From contig OZ026847.1 of assembly GCA_964023205.1 (NCBI GenBank), positions 260,501 through 324,500 of the forward strand: a stretch of DNA of 64,000 nucleotides, in the 5' to 3' direction. The stretch comes from Lutraria lutraria (lineage: Eukaryota; Mollusca; Bivalvia; Venerida; Mactridae). Each line of letters starts with the position of its first letter. Within the stretch, counting starts at the first letter, position 1. The notes under the pieces were generated by a model, which did not search any database, was not told the DNA's origin, and was given only the letters and a program-made list of their open reading frames with translations. Position numbers and translations under genes: made by a program. Positions 1 through 13,524 of this stretch are shown piece by piece.

Positions 1-3000
1 CAGTGTACATTCAATGTCCTTTTATTTCCATAATCACTTTTACATACAATGTCCCTTTATTTCAACAATCACATATACATACAATGTCCTTTTATTTCAA
101 TAATCACTTATACATACAATGTCCCTTTATTTCAACAATTACATATACAGTGTACATACACTGTCCTTTCATTTCAACAATCACATATACATACAATGTC
201 CCTTTATCTTAACAATCACTTATACAAGCATTGTCCCTTTATTTCAACAATCACATATACAAATGTACATACAATGCCCCTTTGTTTTAACAATCACTTA
301 TACATACAATGTCTCTTTATTTCAATAATCACTTATACATACACTGTCCCTTTATTTCAACAATCACATATACATACAATGCCCCTTTATATTCTAACAA
401 TCACTTATACAAGCAATGTCCTTTATTTTCAACTATCACTTATACATACAATGTCCCTTTATCTTAACAATCACTTATACAAGCAATGACCCTTAATTTC
501 AACAATCACTTATACATACACTGTCCCTTTATTTCAACAATCACTTATACATACAATGTCCCTTTATTTCAACAATCACTTATACATACAATGTCTCTTT
601 ATTTCAACAATCACTTATACATACAATGTCTCTTTATTTCAACAATCACTTATACATACAATGTCTCTTTATTTCAACAATCACTTATACAAGCAATGAC
701 CCTTAATTTCAACAATCACTTATACATACAATGTCCTTTTATTTCAACAATCACTTATACATACAATGTCCCTTTATTTCAACAATCACTTATACATACA
801 ATGTCTCTTTATTTCAACAATCACTTATACATACAATGTCCCTTTATCTTAACAATCACTTATACAAGCAATGACCCTTAATTTCAACAATCACTTATAC
901 ATACAATGTCCCTTTATTTCAACAATCACTTATACATACAATGTCTCTTTATTTCAACAATCACTTATACATACACTGTCCCTTTATTTCAACAATCACA
1001 TATACATACAATGTCCCTTAATTTCAACAATCACTTATACATACAATGTCCTTTTATTTCAACAATCCCTTATACATACAATATCCCTTTATTTCAACAA
1101 TCACTTATACATACAATGTCTCTTTATTTCAACAATCACTTATACATACAATGTCTCTTTATTTCAATAATCACTTATACATACACTGTCCCTTTATTTC
1201 AACAATCACTTATACATACAATGTCTCTTTATTTCAATAATCACTTATACATACAATGTCTCTTTATTTCAATAATCACTTATACATACACTGTCCCTTT
1301 ATTTCAACAATCACTTATACATACAATGTCTCTTTATTTCAACAATCACTTATACATACAATGTCTCTTTATTTCAACAATCACTTATACATACAATGTC
1401 TCTTTATTTCAACAATCACTTATACATACAATGTCTCTTTATTTCAACAATCACTTATACATACAATGTCTCTTTATTTCAACAATCACTTATACATACA
1501 ATGTCCCTTTATTTCAACAATCACTTATACATACAATGTCTCTTTATTTCAATAATCACTTATACATACACTGTCCCTTTATTTCAACAATCACTTATAC
1601 ATACAATGTCTCTTTATTTCAACAATCACTTATACATACACTGTCCCTTTATTTCAACAATCACTTATACATACAATGTCTCTTTATTTCAACAATCACT
1701 TATACATACAATGTCTCTTTATTTCAACAATCACTTATACATACAATGTCCCTTTATTTCAACAATCACTTATACATACAATGTCTCTTTATTTCAACAA
1801 TCACTTATACATACAATGTCTCTTTATTTCAACAATCACTTATACATACAATATCTCTTTATTTCAACAATCACTTATACATACAATGTCTCTTTATTTC
1901 AACAATCACTTATACATACAATGTCCCTTTATTTCAACAATCACTTATACATACAATGTCTCTTTATTTCAACAATCACTTATACATACAATGTCTCTTT
2001 ATTTCAACAATCACTTATACATACAATGTCCCTTTATTTCAACAATCACTTATACATACACTGTCCCTTTATTTCAACAATCACTTATACATACAATGTC
2101 TCTTTATTTCAACAATCACTTATACATACAATGTCTCTTTATTTCAACAATCACTTATACATACAATGTCCCTTTATTTCAACAATCACTTATACATACA
2201 ATGTCTCTTTATTTCAACAATCACTTATACATACAATGTCTCTTTATTTCAACAATCACTTATACATACAATGTCTCTTTATTTCAACAATCACTTATAC
2301 ATACAATGTCTCTTTATTTCAATAATCACTTATACATACAATGTCTCTTTATTTCAACAATCACTTATACATACAATGTCCCTTTATTTCAACAATCACT
2401 TATACATACAATGTCTCTTTATTTCAACAATCACTTATACATACAATGTCTCTTTATTTCAACAATCACTTATACATACAATGTCTCTTTATTTCAACAA
2501 TCACTTATACATACAATGTCTCTTTATTTCAACAATCACTTATACATACAATGTCCCTTTATTTCAATAATCACTTATACATACAATGTCCCTTTATTTC
2601 AATAATCACTTATACATACAATGTCCCTTTATTTCAATAATCACTTATACATACAATGTCTCTTTATTTCAACAATCACTTATACATACAATGTCTCTTT
2701 ATTTCAACAATCACTTATACATACAATGTCTCTTTATTTCAATAATCACTTATACATACAATGTCTCTTTATTTCAACAATCACTTATACATACAATGTC
2801 CCTTTATTTCAACAATCACTTATACATACAATGTCTCTTTATTTCAACAATCACTTATACATACAATGTCTCTTTATTTCAACAATCACTTATACATACA
2901 ATGTCTCTTTATTTCAACAATCACTTATACATACAATGTCTCTTTATTTCAACAATCACTTATACATACAATGTCTCTTTATTTCAACAATCACTTATAC

Positions 3001-6000
3001 ATACAATGTCTCTTTATTTCAACAATCACTTATACATACAATGTCTCTTTATTTCAACAATCACTTATACATACAATGTCTCTTTATTTCAACAATCACT
3101 TATACATACAATGTCCCTTTATTTCAACAATCACTTATACATACAATGTCTCTTTATTTCAACAATCACTTATACATACAATGTCCCTTTATTTCAACAA
3201 TCACTTATACATACAATGTCTCTTTATTTCAACAATCACTTATACATACAATGTCCCTTTATTTCAACAATCACTTATACATACAATGTCTCTTTATTTC
3301 AACAATCACTTATACATACAATGTCTCTTTATTTCAACAATCACTTATACATACAATGTCTCTTTATTTCAACAATCACTTATACATACAATGTCTCTTT
3401 ATTTCAACAATCACTTATACATACAATGTCTCTTTATTTCAACAATCACTTATACATACAATGTCTCTTTATTTCAACAATCACTTATACATACAATGTC
3501 TCTTTATTTCAACAATCACTTATACATACAATGTCTCTTTATTTCAACAATCACTTATACATACAATGTCCCTTTATTTCAACAATCACTTATACATACA
3601 ATGTCTCTTTATTTCAACAATCACTTATACATACAATGTCCCTTTATTTCAACAATCACTTATACATACAATGTCTCTTTATTTCAACAATCACTTATAC
3701 ATACAATGTCCCTTTATTTCAACAATCACTTATACATACAATGTCTCTTTATTTCAACAATCACTTATACATACAATGTCCCTTTATTTCAACAATCACT
3801 TATACATACAATGTCTCTTTATTTCAACAATCACTTATACATACAATGTCCCTTTATTTCAACAATCACTTATACATACAATGTCTCTTTATTTCAACAA
3901 TCACTTATACATACAATGTCTCTTTATTTCAACAATCACTTATACATACAATGTCTCTTTATTTCAACAATCACTTATACATACAATGTCTCTTTATTTC
4001 AACAATCACTTATACATACAATGTCTCTTTATTTCAACAATCACTTATACATACAATGTCTCTTTATTTCAACAATCACTTATACATACAATGTCCCTTT
4101 ATTTCAACAATCACTTATACATACAATGTCTCTTTATTTCAACAATCACTTATACATACAATGTCCCTTTATTTCAACAATCACTTATACATACAATGTC
4201 TCTTTATTTCAACAATCACTTATACATACAATGTCTCTTTATTTCAACAATCACTTATACATACAATGTCTCTTTATTTCAACAATCACTTATACATACA
4301 ATGTCTCTTTATTTCAACAATCACTTATACATACAATGCCCTTTAATTTCAACTATCACTTATACATACAATGTCCCTTTCTTATACAAGCAATGTCCTT
4401 TTATCTTAACAATCACTTATACATACACTGTCCCTTTATTTCAACAATCACATATACATACAATGTCCTTTTATCTTAACAATCACTTATACATACACTG
4501 TCCCTTTATTTCAACAATCACATATACATACAATGTCCTTTTATCTTAACAATCACTTATACATACACTGTCCCTTTATTTCAACAATCACTTATACATA
4601 CAATGCCCCTTTATATTCTAACAATCACTTATACAAGCAATGTCCTTTAATTTCAACTATCACTTATACATACAATGTCCCTTTCTTATACAAGCAATGT
4701 CCTTTTATCTTAACAATCACTTATACAAGCAATGACCCTTAATTTCAACAATCGCTTATACATTCACTGTCCCTTTATTTCAACAATCACTTATACATAC
4801 AATGTCCCTTAATTTCAACAATCACTTATACATACAATGTCCTTTTATTTCAACAATCCCTTATACATACAATATCCCTTTATTTCAACAATCACTTATA
4901 CATACAATGTCTCTTTATTTCAACAATCACTTATACATACAATGTCTCTTTATTTCAACAATCACTTATACATACAATATCCCTTTATTTCAACAATCAC
5001 TTATACATACAATGTCCTTTTATTTCAACAATCCCTTATACATACAATGTCCTTTTATTTCAACAATCCCTTATACATACAATGTCTCTTTATTTCAACA
5101 ATCACTTATACATACAATGTCCTTTTATTTCAACAATCACTTATACATACAATGCCCCTTTATTTCAACAATCACTTATACATACAATGTCCCTTTATTT
5201 CAACAATCACTTATACATACAATGTCCCTTTATTTCAACAATCACTTATACATACAATATCCCTTTATTTCAACAATCACTTATACATACAATGTCCTTT
5301 TATTTCAACAATCCCTTATACATACAATGTCCTTTTATTTCAACAATCACTTATACATACAATGTCCCTTTATTTCAACAATCACTTATACATACAATGT
5401 CCTTTTATTTCAACAATCCCTTATACATACAATATCCCTTTATTTCAACAATCACTTATACATACAATGTCTCTTTATTTCAACAATCACTTATACATAC
5501 AATGTCTCTTTATTTCAACAATCACTTATACATACAATGTCTCTTTATTTCAACAATCACTTATACATACAATATCCCTTTATTTCAACAATCACTTATA
5601 CATACAATGTCCTTTTATTTCAACAATCCCTTATACATACAATATCCCTTTATTTCAACAATCACTTATACATACAATGTCCCTTTATTTCAACAATCCC
5701 TTATACATACAATATCCCTTTATTTCAACAATCACTTATACATACAATGTCCTTTTATTTCAACAATCCCTTATACATACAATATCCCTTTATTTCAACA
5801 ATCACTTATACATACAATGTCCTTTTATTTCAACAATCCCTTATACATACAATGTCCTTTTATTTCAACAATCACTTATACATACAATGTCCCTTTATTT
5901 CAACAATCACTTATACATACAATGTCCTTTTATTTCAACAATCCCTTATACATACAATGTCTCTTTATTTCAACAATCACTTATACATACAATGTCTCTT

Positions 6001-7040
6001 TATTTCAACAATCACTTATACATACAATGTCTCTTTATTTCAACAATCACTTATACATACAATGTCTCTTTATTTCAACAATCACTTATACATACAATGT
6101 CCCTTTATTTCAACAATCACTTATACATACAATGTCTCTTTATTTCAACAATCACTTATACATACAATGTCTCTTTATTTCAACAATCACTTATACATAC
6201 AATGTCTCTTTATTTCAACAATCACTTATACATACAATATCCCTTTATTTCAACAATCACTTATACATACAATGTCCTTTTATTTCAACAATCCCTTATA
6301 CATACAATATCCCTTTATTTCAACAATCACTTATACATACAATGTCCCTTTATTTCAACAATCACATATACAAATGTACATACAATGTCCCTTTATGTCA
6401 ACAATCACATATACAAATATACATACAATGTCCCTTTATTTCAACAATCACATATACATACAATGTCCCTTTATTTCAACAATCACATATACATACAATG
6501 TCCCTTTATTTCAACAATCACTTATACATACAATGTCTCTTTATTTCAACAATCACATATACATACAATGTCCCTTTATTTCAACAATCACATATACATA
6601 CAATGTCCCTTTATTTCAACAATCACATATACATACAATGTCCCTTTATTTCAACAATCACATATACATACAATGTCTCTTTATTTCAACAATCACATAT
6701 ACATACAATGTCCCTTTATTTCAACAATCACATATACATACAATGTCCCTTTATTTCAACAATCACTTATACATACAATATCCCTTTATTTCAACAATCA
6801 CTTATACATACAATGTCCCTTAATTTCAACAATCACTTATACATACAATGTCCCTTTATTTCAACAATCACATATACAAATTTACATACAATGCCCCTTT
6901 GTTTTAACAATATCTTATACATACAATGTCTCTTTATTGCAACAATAAATTATGCATATTTTGTTCATTATTGTAACAAAAAGCTATGCATACACTATCT
7001 CTTTATTTTAGCAATACATAATATATGCAATGTCCCTTGA
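1..7040. repeat. 35-bp satellite array, about 200 units
   Basis: Head-to-tail units of 35 bp, typically TGTCTCTTTATTTCAACAAT followed by CACTTATACATACAA. The array runs in from before the window. It has domains. Bases 1-890 are mixed and degenerate. Bases 890-4330 are very homogeneous and differ mainly at TCTCTT versus TCCCTT. Bases 4330-4760 are degenerate. Bases 4760-6345 carry CCCTTATACATACAATATCC variants, often as 70-bp dimers. Bases 6345-6880 carry CATATACAT variants. The last 160 bp decay. The plus strand of the unit has no stop in any frame and 35 is not a multiple of 3, so long open frames appear in all three frames and spell the same 35-residue repeat. I read this as satellite DNA, not a gene. 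Confidence 0.97.
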
Positions 7041-8960
7041 TGGTTACTTTCATATTAGATGATATTGGACAATATCGCATTTATATAATAAGAATGTGTA
7101 AATCGCCATATTATGTCTAGTTATTTTTAATATTTAAGAACTCCTTGCATATACTCGCTGGAGACACATAAAAAGGCGAACCATTAATTTGCCTTCAACT
7201 TTATTTATGTATTAAAGATGTTTATTAGCCAATGTAAAAAGTGTTTGTTTTTTTGTCAGGTCGTTTCATCTAATTGTGATTTCTATCATAAACAAATAAA
7301 ACTAATTTGTCGGCAATATGTTTACTTTTATTTGTTATTTGTCTCCACAAAAGAAAGCATCATATATGACAGTAACATGGTAATATTGTTTTTGCTGATA
7401 CAATATTATTTGTGCTGAATGAACAAATCACGGGCAAGAATTAAAATTAAGACAAAAGTTGTATAAGCTAAGGTATACATACAATAATAAAACAATAGAC
7501 TAGGCTAAACTATACTCATATTGATAGTTTAATATGCTCTTGTGAATTTGACAAACAAACTAAATTTTTTCACATGTCAAAAAAAGAAAGAAAAATTGTA
7601 ACCTCAAGTAAAGACTACCCACAATTTTGAACAATAAAAAGTGTGTCATCCATGTTTGTCAGTCCATTGACTGACCGTCTTCACTATGATGTATTTTAAA
7701 GTCATATTTATTAGACAATGATTTGTTTAAAAAAAATGAGGAATTGGGAATTGACTTTAAGGTTAAATAATGGTTAATCTAATTAAAAATATATAGACGT
7801 ATATCACAAATTACATGACTTGTACGGTATTTTGTATATCATGTTAATTTCTTCTCATGTACTAGTATTGAAACAAAGAATGCACCATCATTGAGTATAA
7901 TATTATGTGATTTCATGCATGTATTTATTACACGGTTTGTTCATCAAGTCCACATAACAGTCTCATTAGTTTAATCTTTTCAGATACAAACCAACTGTCT
8001 GAATATAGAGTACATGCTGTTAGTAAAACTATTGTCAATTGTATAAGATGTAGGCATCTGGAATTGAAATTCTATAACTAAACCTGTCAGACACATGTGT
8101 GGGTAATTATTTCCCCCGGCGCCTTAACAATTAGGTAGGCTGCTTATATCAATGTCATTTCATCCAATATTGACATCACCGTTTTGTTTCTTAAGAGTGT
8201 TGTTTCATCAAGTACAAATATAGTAGGTACCTAAATAACATTTATCAAATAAATGCATTTAAAATTTCTTAACATATCATGAAGGGACTTTCATTTATCC
8301 ATTTTCCTTTCTATATGGGACCTTTTAACGGGTTCGATAGAAACCACACTATGCTACCCTCTCAACAGATTTCATTGACTTTAACCAATATGATATGGAG
8401 ACGTTGATATTTTCTAGCAGAGAATAGATCAGCTTCTGCTACAGACTGAAAGAAAATATGTGAGATCAAATACCCATTAGCATAAAACACTTTTGAAATA
8501 TTACGTCATTTCACTACATAATATAAATATCAGGGTGTCCATAGTGTTAGATATCATATGGCTAAGGTTTTATATATTAAGTGTTCTGTGACATATTCAT
8601 AGATAAATGCACATAGATGAAGTAAGTGGGTATTGTATATGGACCTCTTTTTTGTATGGGTATAACTCATGTTGACAAGCAATTGCTCAACTACGCATTT
8701 GCTTTATTTTTTTCGTATTTTTATTGAAGCACTGGATAAAGTTGATTAGTTGATTAAATAATGATAATTTTACTACAAATAATAATTTCCACCAAAATGG
8801 TGATTCACGAATGAGTTAATTGTTTAATTACGATGGAGTCTTTATAGGTTATCAACAATAAATAAAATAGATTGATAATTATGCTATTGGAATAGATAAT
8901 ATAAGACGATTACATAACACAATTTGAAAATAATTGCATTCTCGTATTAAAACTTTTATC
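7041..8960. other. AT-rich unique sequence, no feature seen
   Basis: About 1.9 kb of AT-rich sequence after the satellite. The only open frame above 60 codons (7218-7418) is low-complexity and resembles nothing I know. No RNA gene, tandem repeat or transposon remnant was recognised. Confidence 0.5.
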
Positions 8961-9012
8961 ACATACCCGTGCCATTATGGCCGTGCCTTAATAACGGTAT
9001 GGCACGGCCGTG
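8961..9012. repeat. 50-bp GTGCC palindrome, copy 1
   Basis: Begins ACATACCCGTGCC and folds on itself through GCCGTGCC and GGCACGGC. A diverged copy in the same orientation lies at 36309-36357, where it interrupts integrase coding. No open frame. Confidence 0.6.
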
Positions 9013-9635
9013 TATATAATATTGTAAATGAGTCAATTTACATGAATTTATTCCTACGCTGTTTGTCAACAAAACAAAATGGCTGACCTCACCGGAGTAA
9101 AGTTTTTAACAATTTGAATAAGCAAACTTTAAGACATGCTTCATATCGTTGGATATGTTCACACATTTATTATTTATGATGTTTCATAACGGAACTACTT
9201 TTGTGCTCCGGATTAAAAAGCCTTATGACGCATGTGTTACTCTTTTGTTAATAGTAGCAATGTCAAACAGGTATGCTGGTTTCGCCGTATTTTCAGGGAA
9301 TGTGACAAGCAACACAAAATTCTAACCGAACGCTCAAAAATGGTTTTTAATTGCAAAAAATGCTGCATCCTTTATCGACTTTTCCTTATCAGCGTTAAAC
9401 ATCTCTAACGTAATGTGCATTGTATTGGTACGATATTTTACCATTAATTCATTAATGACTAAAAGTGGCATATAAAATCTGTTACTAGACATCAAAACTG
9501 GGCGTGGTTTTAATTATTGAACCGTAAACATTAGCGATTTTGATTGGCTATCAAAATTAAATTGGGTGCGTCAAATTTGTTGATTTCATGAGACGATAAT
9601 GATCAGACACTTTAATTGTTAATTGCTCAGCTTAA
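9013..9635. other. Unassigned sequence between palindrome and dispersed repeat
   Basis: No open frame or tandem repeat seen. It could belong to the same mobile element as the palindrome before it and the repeat after it, but no matching stretch was found at the Gypsy locus. Confidence 0.35.
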
Positions 9636-9945
9636 ACCAAAGCTCTGACGGTTCTGATGTTGTTCGGAACTACAAATCAGTCAACAGTTGATTTCTATGT
9701 AGGGTGAGTTTTGGAAAACGAACAATAGTTCGCGCATAAATTTAATGCAGAGATAAGTAGTACGAACGCTTTTCTACACCCGCTATGCAGTTGTTATAGT
9801 TGTTCCCGTTCCATGTGCTTTCAGTACTTTGATTTATGTTTCCCATTTGATCACCAAAAGTAGTTCAGCAATTAGCATAATATTATATATACATGTAGTT
9901 TATAGTTACCCGCCTCTTTGAATACTCAATTTATACAGAATGTAA
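9636..9945 (+). repeat. 310-bp dispersed repeat, LTR-like, copy 1
   Basis: Matches the reverse complement of 39242-39552, the stretch just upstream of the Gypsy gag remnant. Shared words include TGATGTTGTTCGGAACTAC, TTTCTATGTAGGGTGAGTTT and GTGCTTTCAGTACTTTGATT. The match runs through the junction into the short gag-side sequence (AATACTCAA followed by TTATAC or TTATGC). It may be a solo LTR or part of a non-autonomous derivative. A third, more diverged copy is at 54356-54560. Confidence 0.7.
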
Positions 9946-10322
9946 TATATCATACATGAAGACATGCTCGAAGAAAAAGGTTAAACGTTATAAGCATTAA
10001 ATTAATCGATTGACTCTTCCCGATGAATCACTTTTTTAGATATCTGGCTGACTCACAGTTATCATCGCATCGTCCATGAATTCTATGATGACTTCTATAC
10101 GTTTACAATAGATGCTAGGAACCAGACTAAATTAGCATATACAGCACGAGAATTATGACGTCATCCTTCTTTGGAATGTGTGTACTGATAGTAATTATTG
10201 TAGTAACCCGAGGGAGAGGATTGTTTAGATATTTTACGACTGATTTGTATTGCTCGTTTACGATATTGCATAGCCATATAATTTTGACTTAAATGCACGT
10301 AATATTTGAATTTATATTTAGC
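9946..10322. other. Unassigned flank of foldback element
   Basis: No supported feature. The last bases, ATATTTAGC at 10314-10322, recur at 13516-13524 on the other side of the foldback element. Confidence 0.4.
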
Positions 10323-10545
10323 TATGGAACGCCTCCACTGACTTTTATCGTGCATTTTTACTTCGTTATGTATGAAACTTAGTTTGTAATGCATTATGGT
10401 AATTCGTTCTGTGTAAAACGCAATTCGTCGTGTGGAAATATCAATTCGTCATGTGTAAAAATCAGTTTGTTATGTCGAAACATCAATTCGTTGTGGAGTT
10501 TTAACAGTTTGTTATGTTCATTTTCATTTCGCTCTGCTCAAAAGT

Positions 10546-10760
10546 CATTTCGTTCTGCCCAAACGTCATTTCGTTCTGCACAAACGTCATTTCGTTCTGT
10601 TCAAAAGTCATTTCGTTCTGCCAAAAGTCATTTCGTTCTGCACAAACGTCATTTCGTTCTGCACAAAAGTCATTCCGTTCTGCCAAAAGTCATTTCGTTC
10701 TGCACAAACGTCATTTCGTTCTGCACAAAAGTCATTTCGTTCTGCGCAAAAGTCAATTTG
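10546..10760 (+). repeat. 21-bp tandem repeats in left arm of element A
   Basis: About 10 units of TCATTTCGTTCTGC plus a 6-7 bp spacer alternating between ACAAACG and CAAAAG forms. One-base length changes shift the reading frame, giving unrelated-looking open frames on both strands that I do not accept as genes. Confidence 0.9.
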
Positions 10761-10822
10761 TTATATCGTTACATCCACGGGGAGGGGAATATCGTAACTT
10801 TCGATTGTAATCAAAATGAGTG

Positions 10823-10842
10823 ATGGCGACTGCTGAGACTCG
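10823..10842 (+). CDS. Putative start exon in left arm of element A
   Basis: A 20-base stretch begins ATGGCGACTGCT and ends at a consensus splice donor (GTGAGT at 10843-10848). The same stretch with a GTAAGT donor occurs in inverted orientation in the right arm (12844-12863). The two bases left over after six codons join in phase with the candidate exon at 11441, giving one reading frame into a Cys-x2-Cys motif. An out-of-frame ATG lies at 10816. Splicing is inferred. Confidence 0.35.
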
Positions 10843-11440
10843 GTGAGTTCATTATTTTGTATATTTTAGGTAACAAACGTTTCCAAAACTCAAACTAAAA
10901 CTAGCCAATCATATACACATACTTTCTGCAAATAGCGGTACTTATAGTACGTTCTCGTACGTTCTATGGTTTTCGAAATCTTTGTTTTGATTGAATTGTG
11001 TCAAAATTGCAAGTCCAGCCTTAGTTAACCACACGATTCATAATAAACTGGTACTAAAATGAATGAAAATAGTTTTTTTCTTCACAAAATCAAACAGACT
11101 TTTGTCAATATTTCTCGTATCTAAGTCCATCTAAAATTGCATTGATAAGTCTGTGACTTGTAAATGTCCATTGCAGATGCATAGTAAGTAAAACGAGCAT
11201 GTTTATGATGATTATCTCATTTTCATTCCCACTTCATTGTTCTGTTTGTTTCTCATGCTTTTGTAGTATAAATTATCATGACCGTTTTGTCGGTTTTATC
11301 AAAAGTAAAAACAATATGACAGAAATTTGTGTTACAGTATTGTTCAGTTCAAAGGTAAATAGCTTGTGTTACTACTTGAGTTTTAAATACCTATTTACAT
11401 TTTAAGTATTTAAGCATTTGCATGTTTTGAACTGTTTCAG

Positions 11441-11730
11441 GATGGACACTTTGCATGTATGTAAAACATGCGGAAACAATTCAGAAGTACGTCGAGAGAA
11501 GCCACACTGGCCAATCACCATACAAGTGCTGCGGGGATCTGTTATACACTAACATATACGTGTACATGTGATACCTGCTACATGAGTATTCACCGGAAGA
11601 AACAATTTGAAGATCACATGACCAGCACAGAGGGCAGAAGAACCATGACTGTCCCTGACACAGCATTCAAGGCAATAAGCGCAGTAGTAGTGTGCTTCAC
11701 AAACATCGTTTTAATAGTTATGAGAAATTG
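11441..11730 (+). pseudogene. Decayed C2H2 zinc-finger exon inside element A
   Basis: A good splice acceptor (ACTGTTTCAG, 11431-11440) precedes an exon-like stretch. From the ATG at 11442 one frame gives a Cys-Lys-Thr-Cys finger start and ends at TAA 11550-11552. Other frames give further pieces in order: an RSHTGQSPYKC linker, a CDTCYMSIHRKKQFEDH finger (C-x2-C-x12-H), then CPDTAFKAIS followed in another frame by LHKHRFNSYEK. Krueppel-type fingers have this order, so the stretch looks like about three fingers broken by several frameshifts. C2H2 proteins normally bind DNA; this copy cannot encode an intact one. It may be a captured host gene or decayed element coding. Confidence 0.5.
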
Positions 11731-12489
11731 TGAATTGTTTTATTTTATAATTGTTTAATTGGACAAGTTAACGTGCATCGGAGATTAAACTGATATTTTA
11801 CTCTTTTAGATCACATGTATACAAATTCATAAATGTATACTTTTTCTAGTCGTGCTAGTGAATATAGTACATGTATCTCAATTTCTTACATATTGTACGA
11901 AGATCTACATGATATCTTTAATCTTGTGATTTATAGATTTGAATTTTAGAACGGACATAAAGGTCTAAAAATAATATATTGTTCTTTTGTATGTTTACCC
12001 TTTTTATTGTCAGTTGACATGTTCACCTTATTTGTGATTAAGATATGATTCAAATCTGTGATTACTGTACTTTTTTTATTTTATCGGAATGATAATTTGA
12101 TAATAAACGTGATATAACAACATGTTTTGGACATTTCACATTTATTCCACATTTCTAATAGCGTATATTTTATAACAGTGTGCTATCTTAAGATGTAAAA
12201 AGGATTTTATGGGATCGTTTTCTTGCAATAGGGGTTCTTCGACTTCTGCAGGTGTGTCTTCGTCCTCATATTTCTGCAATTATAAATAGAATATATTAGT
12301 GCAGAGGATTTGCCCTTTCACTGGTATTGATAAAAGTAATGTAAAAATATCTGTAGCAAACGAAAAATAAGACGATACGACTCCACTATTTGTACTCATG
12401 ATAAATCGAGTAATCTTAAGTCAGTAAGTGTATTGCTGAATAAATTGTAGCAAAAAGTATTTAATTGTTATATCGCCGATATTAGTAAT

Positions 12490-12568
12490 GCGAACCAGTC
12501 GGGGATTGAAACAGGTACCCCTAGAATGCAATCTGACGCTCTACCGACTGAGCTATTTAAACCGCCCC
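12490..12568 (-). pseudogene. tRNA-like sequence (possible SINE head)
   Basis: On the minus strand there is a near-consensus A box (TAGCTCAGTCGGTAGAGCG) and, about 40 bases on, a B-box-like GTTTCAATCC. The anticodon-loop position would read TTGCATT (GCA, cysteine), but anticodon, T and acceptor stems pair poorly. This suggests a tRNA-derived pseudogene or SINE promoter rather than a working tRNA. It lies in the unique middle of element A. Confidence 0.6.
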
Positions 12569-12843
12569 GAAAAACAAACATAGGCTTGCGTGATCACGAT
12601 TAATTTCTAATTAATTTACATTGGTATTATCAATAATTTAGTAATATATATATTAGTTCATTCTTAATATTTGATTTTCTGACAACGTTGGCTGACGCCA
12701 ACCATGGACCTGTAAACGGTTTTAACAAGGAGAAAGGAATAGTATCGCTATTTGCAGAAAGTGTGTGCGCATACGATTGGATGGGTTTAGTTTTGGTTTT
12801 GGAAACGCTTGTCACCTAAAATAAACAAAAAAAATGAACTTAC

Positions 12844-12863
12844 CGAGCCTCAGCTGTCGCCAT
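12844..12863 (-). CDS. Putative start exon in right arm of element A
   Basis: Inverted copy of the left-arm start exon: ATGGCGACAGCTGAGGCTCG followed by a GTAAGT donor (12838-12843). Two bases differ from the left copy, one silent and one Thr to Ala. Both copies point inward. No matching acceptor exon was recognised on this strand. Confidence 0.25.
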
Positions 12864-12929
12864 CACTTGTTTTGATTACCATCCAAAGTCACGTTATTCC
12901 ACTCCCCGTGTATAAATTCACTTTTGCAC

Positions 12930-13310
12930 ACAACGAAATGACTTTTGCGCAGAACGAAATGACGTTTGTGCAGAACGAAATGACTTTTGCGCGGAACAAA
13001 ATGACGTTTGTGCAGAACGAAATGACTTTGCGCAGAACGAAATAACGTTTGGGCAGAACGAAGTGACGTTTTGACTGAACGAAATTACTTTTGCGTGGAA
13101 CAAAATGACGTTTGTGCAGAACGAAATGACTTTTGCGCAGAACGAAATAACGTTTGGGCAGAACGAAGTGACGTTTGGGCAGAACGAAATGACGTTTGGG
13201 CAGAACGAAATGACTTTTGCGCAGAACGACATGACGTTTGAGCAGAACGAAATGACTTTGAGCAGAACGAAATGACGTTTGTGCAGAACGAAATAACTTT
13301 TGAGCAGAAC
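12930..13310 (-). repeat. 21-bp tandem repeats in right arm of element A
   Basis: About 18 units of the same repeat as the left arm, in opposite orientation. The copy-number difference between arms implies later expansion or contraction. Confidence 0.9.
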
Positions 13311-13524
13311 GAAATGAAAATGAACATAACAAACTGTTAAAACTCCACAACGAATTGATGTTTCGACATAACAAACTGATTTTTACACATGACGAATTGA
13401 TATTTCCACACGACGAATTGCGTTTTACACAGAACGAATTACCATAATGCATTACCAACTAAGTTTCATACATAACGAAGTAAAAATGCACGATAAAAGT
13501 CAGTGGAGGCGTTCCATATTTAGC

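Larger units (their letters stand above)
10323..13518. mobile_element. Foldback transposon with tandem-repeat arms (element A)
   Basis: The outer 80 bp at the two ends are near-identical inverted copies beginning TATGGAACGCCTCCACTGAC. TTTAGC flanks both ends directly at 10317-10322 and 13519-13524. If ATA is counted with the flank, the direct repeat is the 9-bp ATATTTAGC, a size typical of Mutator-like elements. The arms (10323 to about 10870 and about 12832 to 13518) contain 21-bp repeats of TCATTTCGTTCTGC followed by ACAAACG, about 10 units on the left and about 18 on the right. The inner ends of the arms are also inverted copies but more diverged. The middle 2 kb is unique and holds C2H2 remains and a tRNA-like stretch. 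No transposase was seen, so it is probably non-autonomous; the superfamily is inferred. Confidence 0.85.

Noticed and set aside
906..7040. Very long plus-strand frames (up to about 700 codons) with a repeated 35-residue peptide
   Set aside because: They follow from a stop-free unit whose length is not a multiple of three; identical peptide in all frames, no unique domain.
12490..12568. A functional cysteine tRNA
   Set aside because: A and B boxes are good but anticodon, T and acceptor stems do not pair properly.
12889..13458. A 189-codon minus-strand frame and its mirror at 10389-10823
   Set aside because: Both are readings of the inverted tandem-repeat arms of element A.
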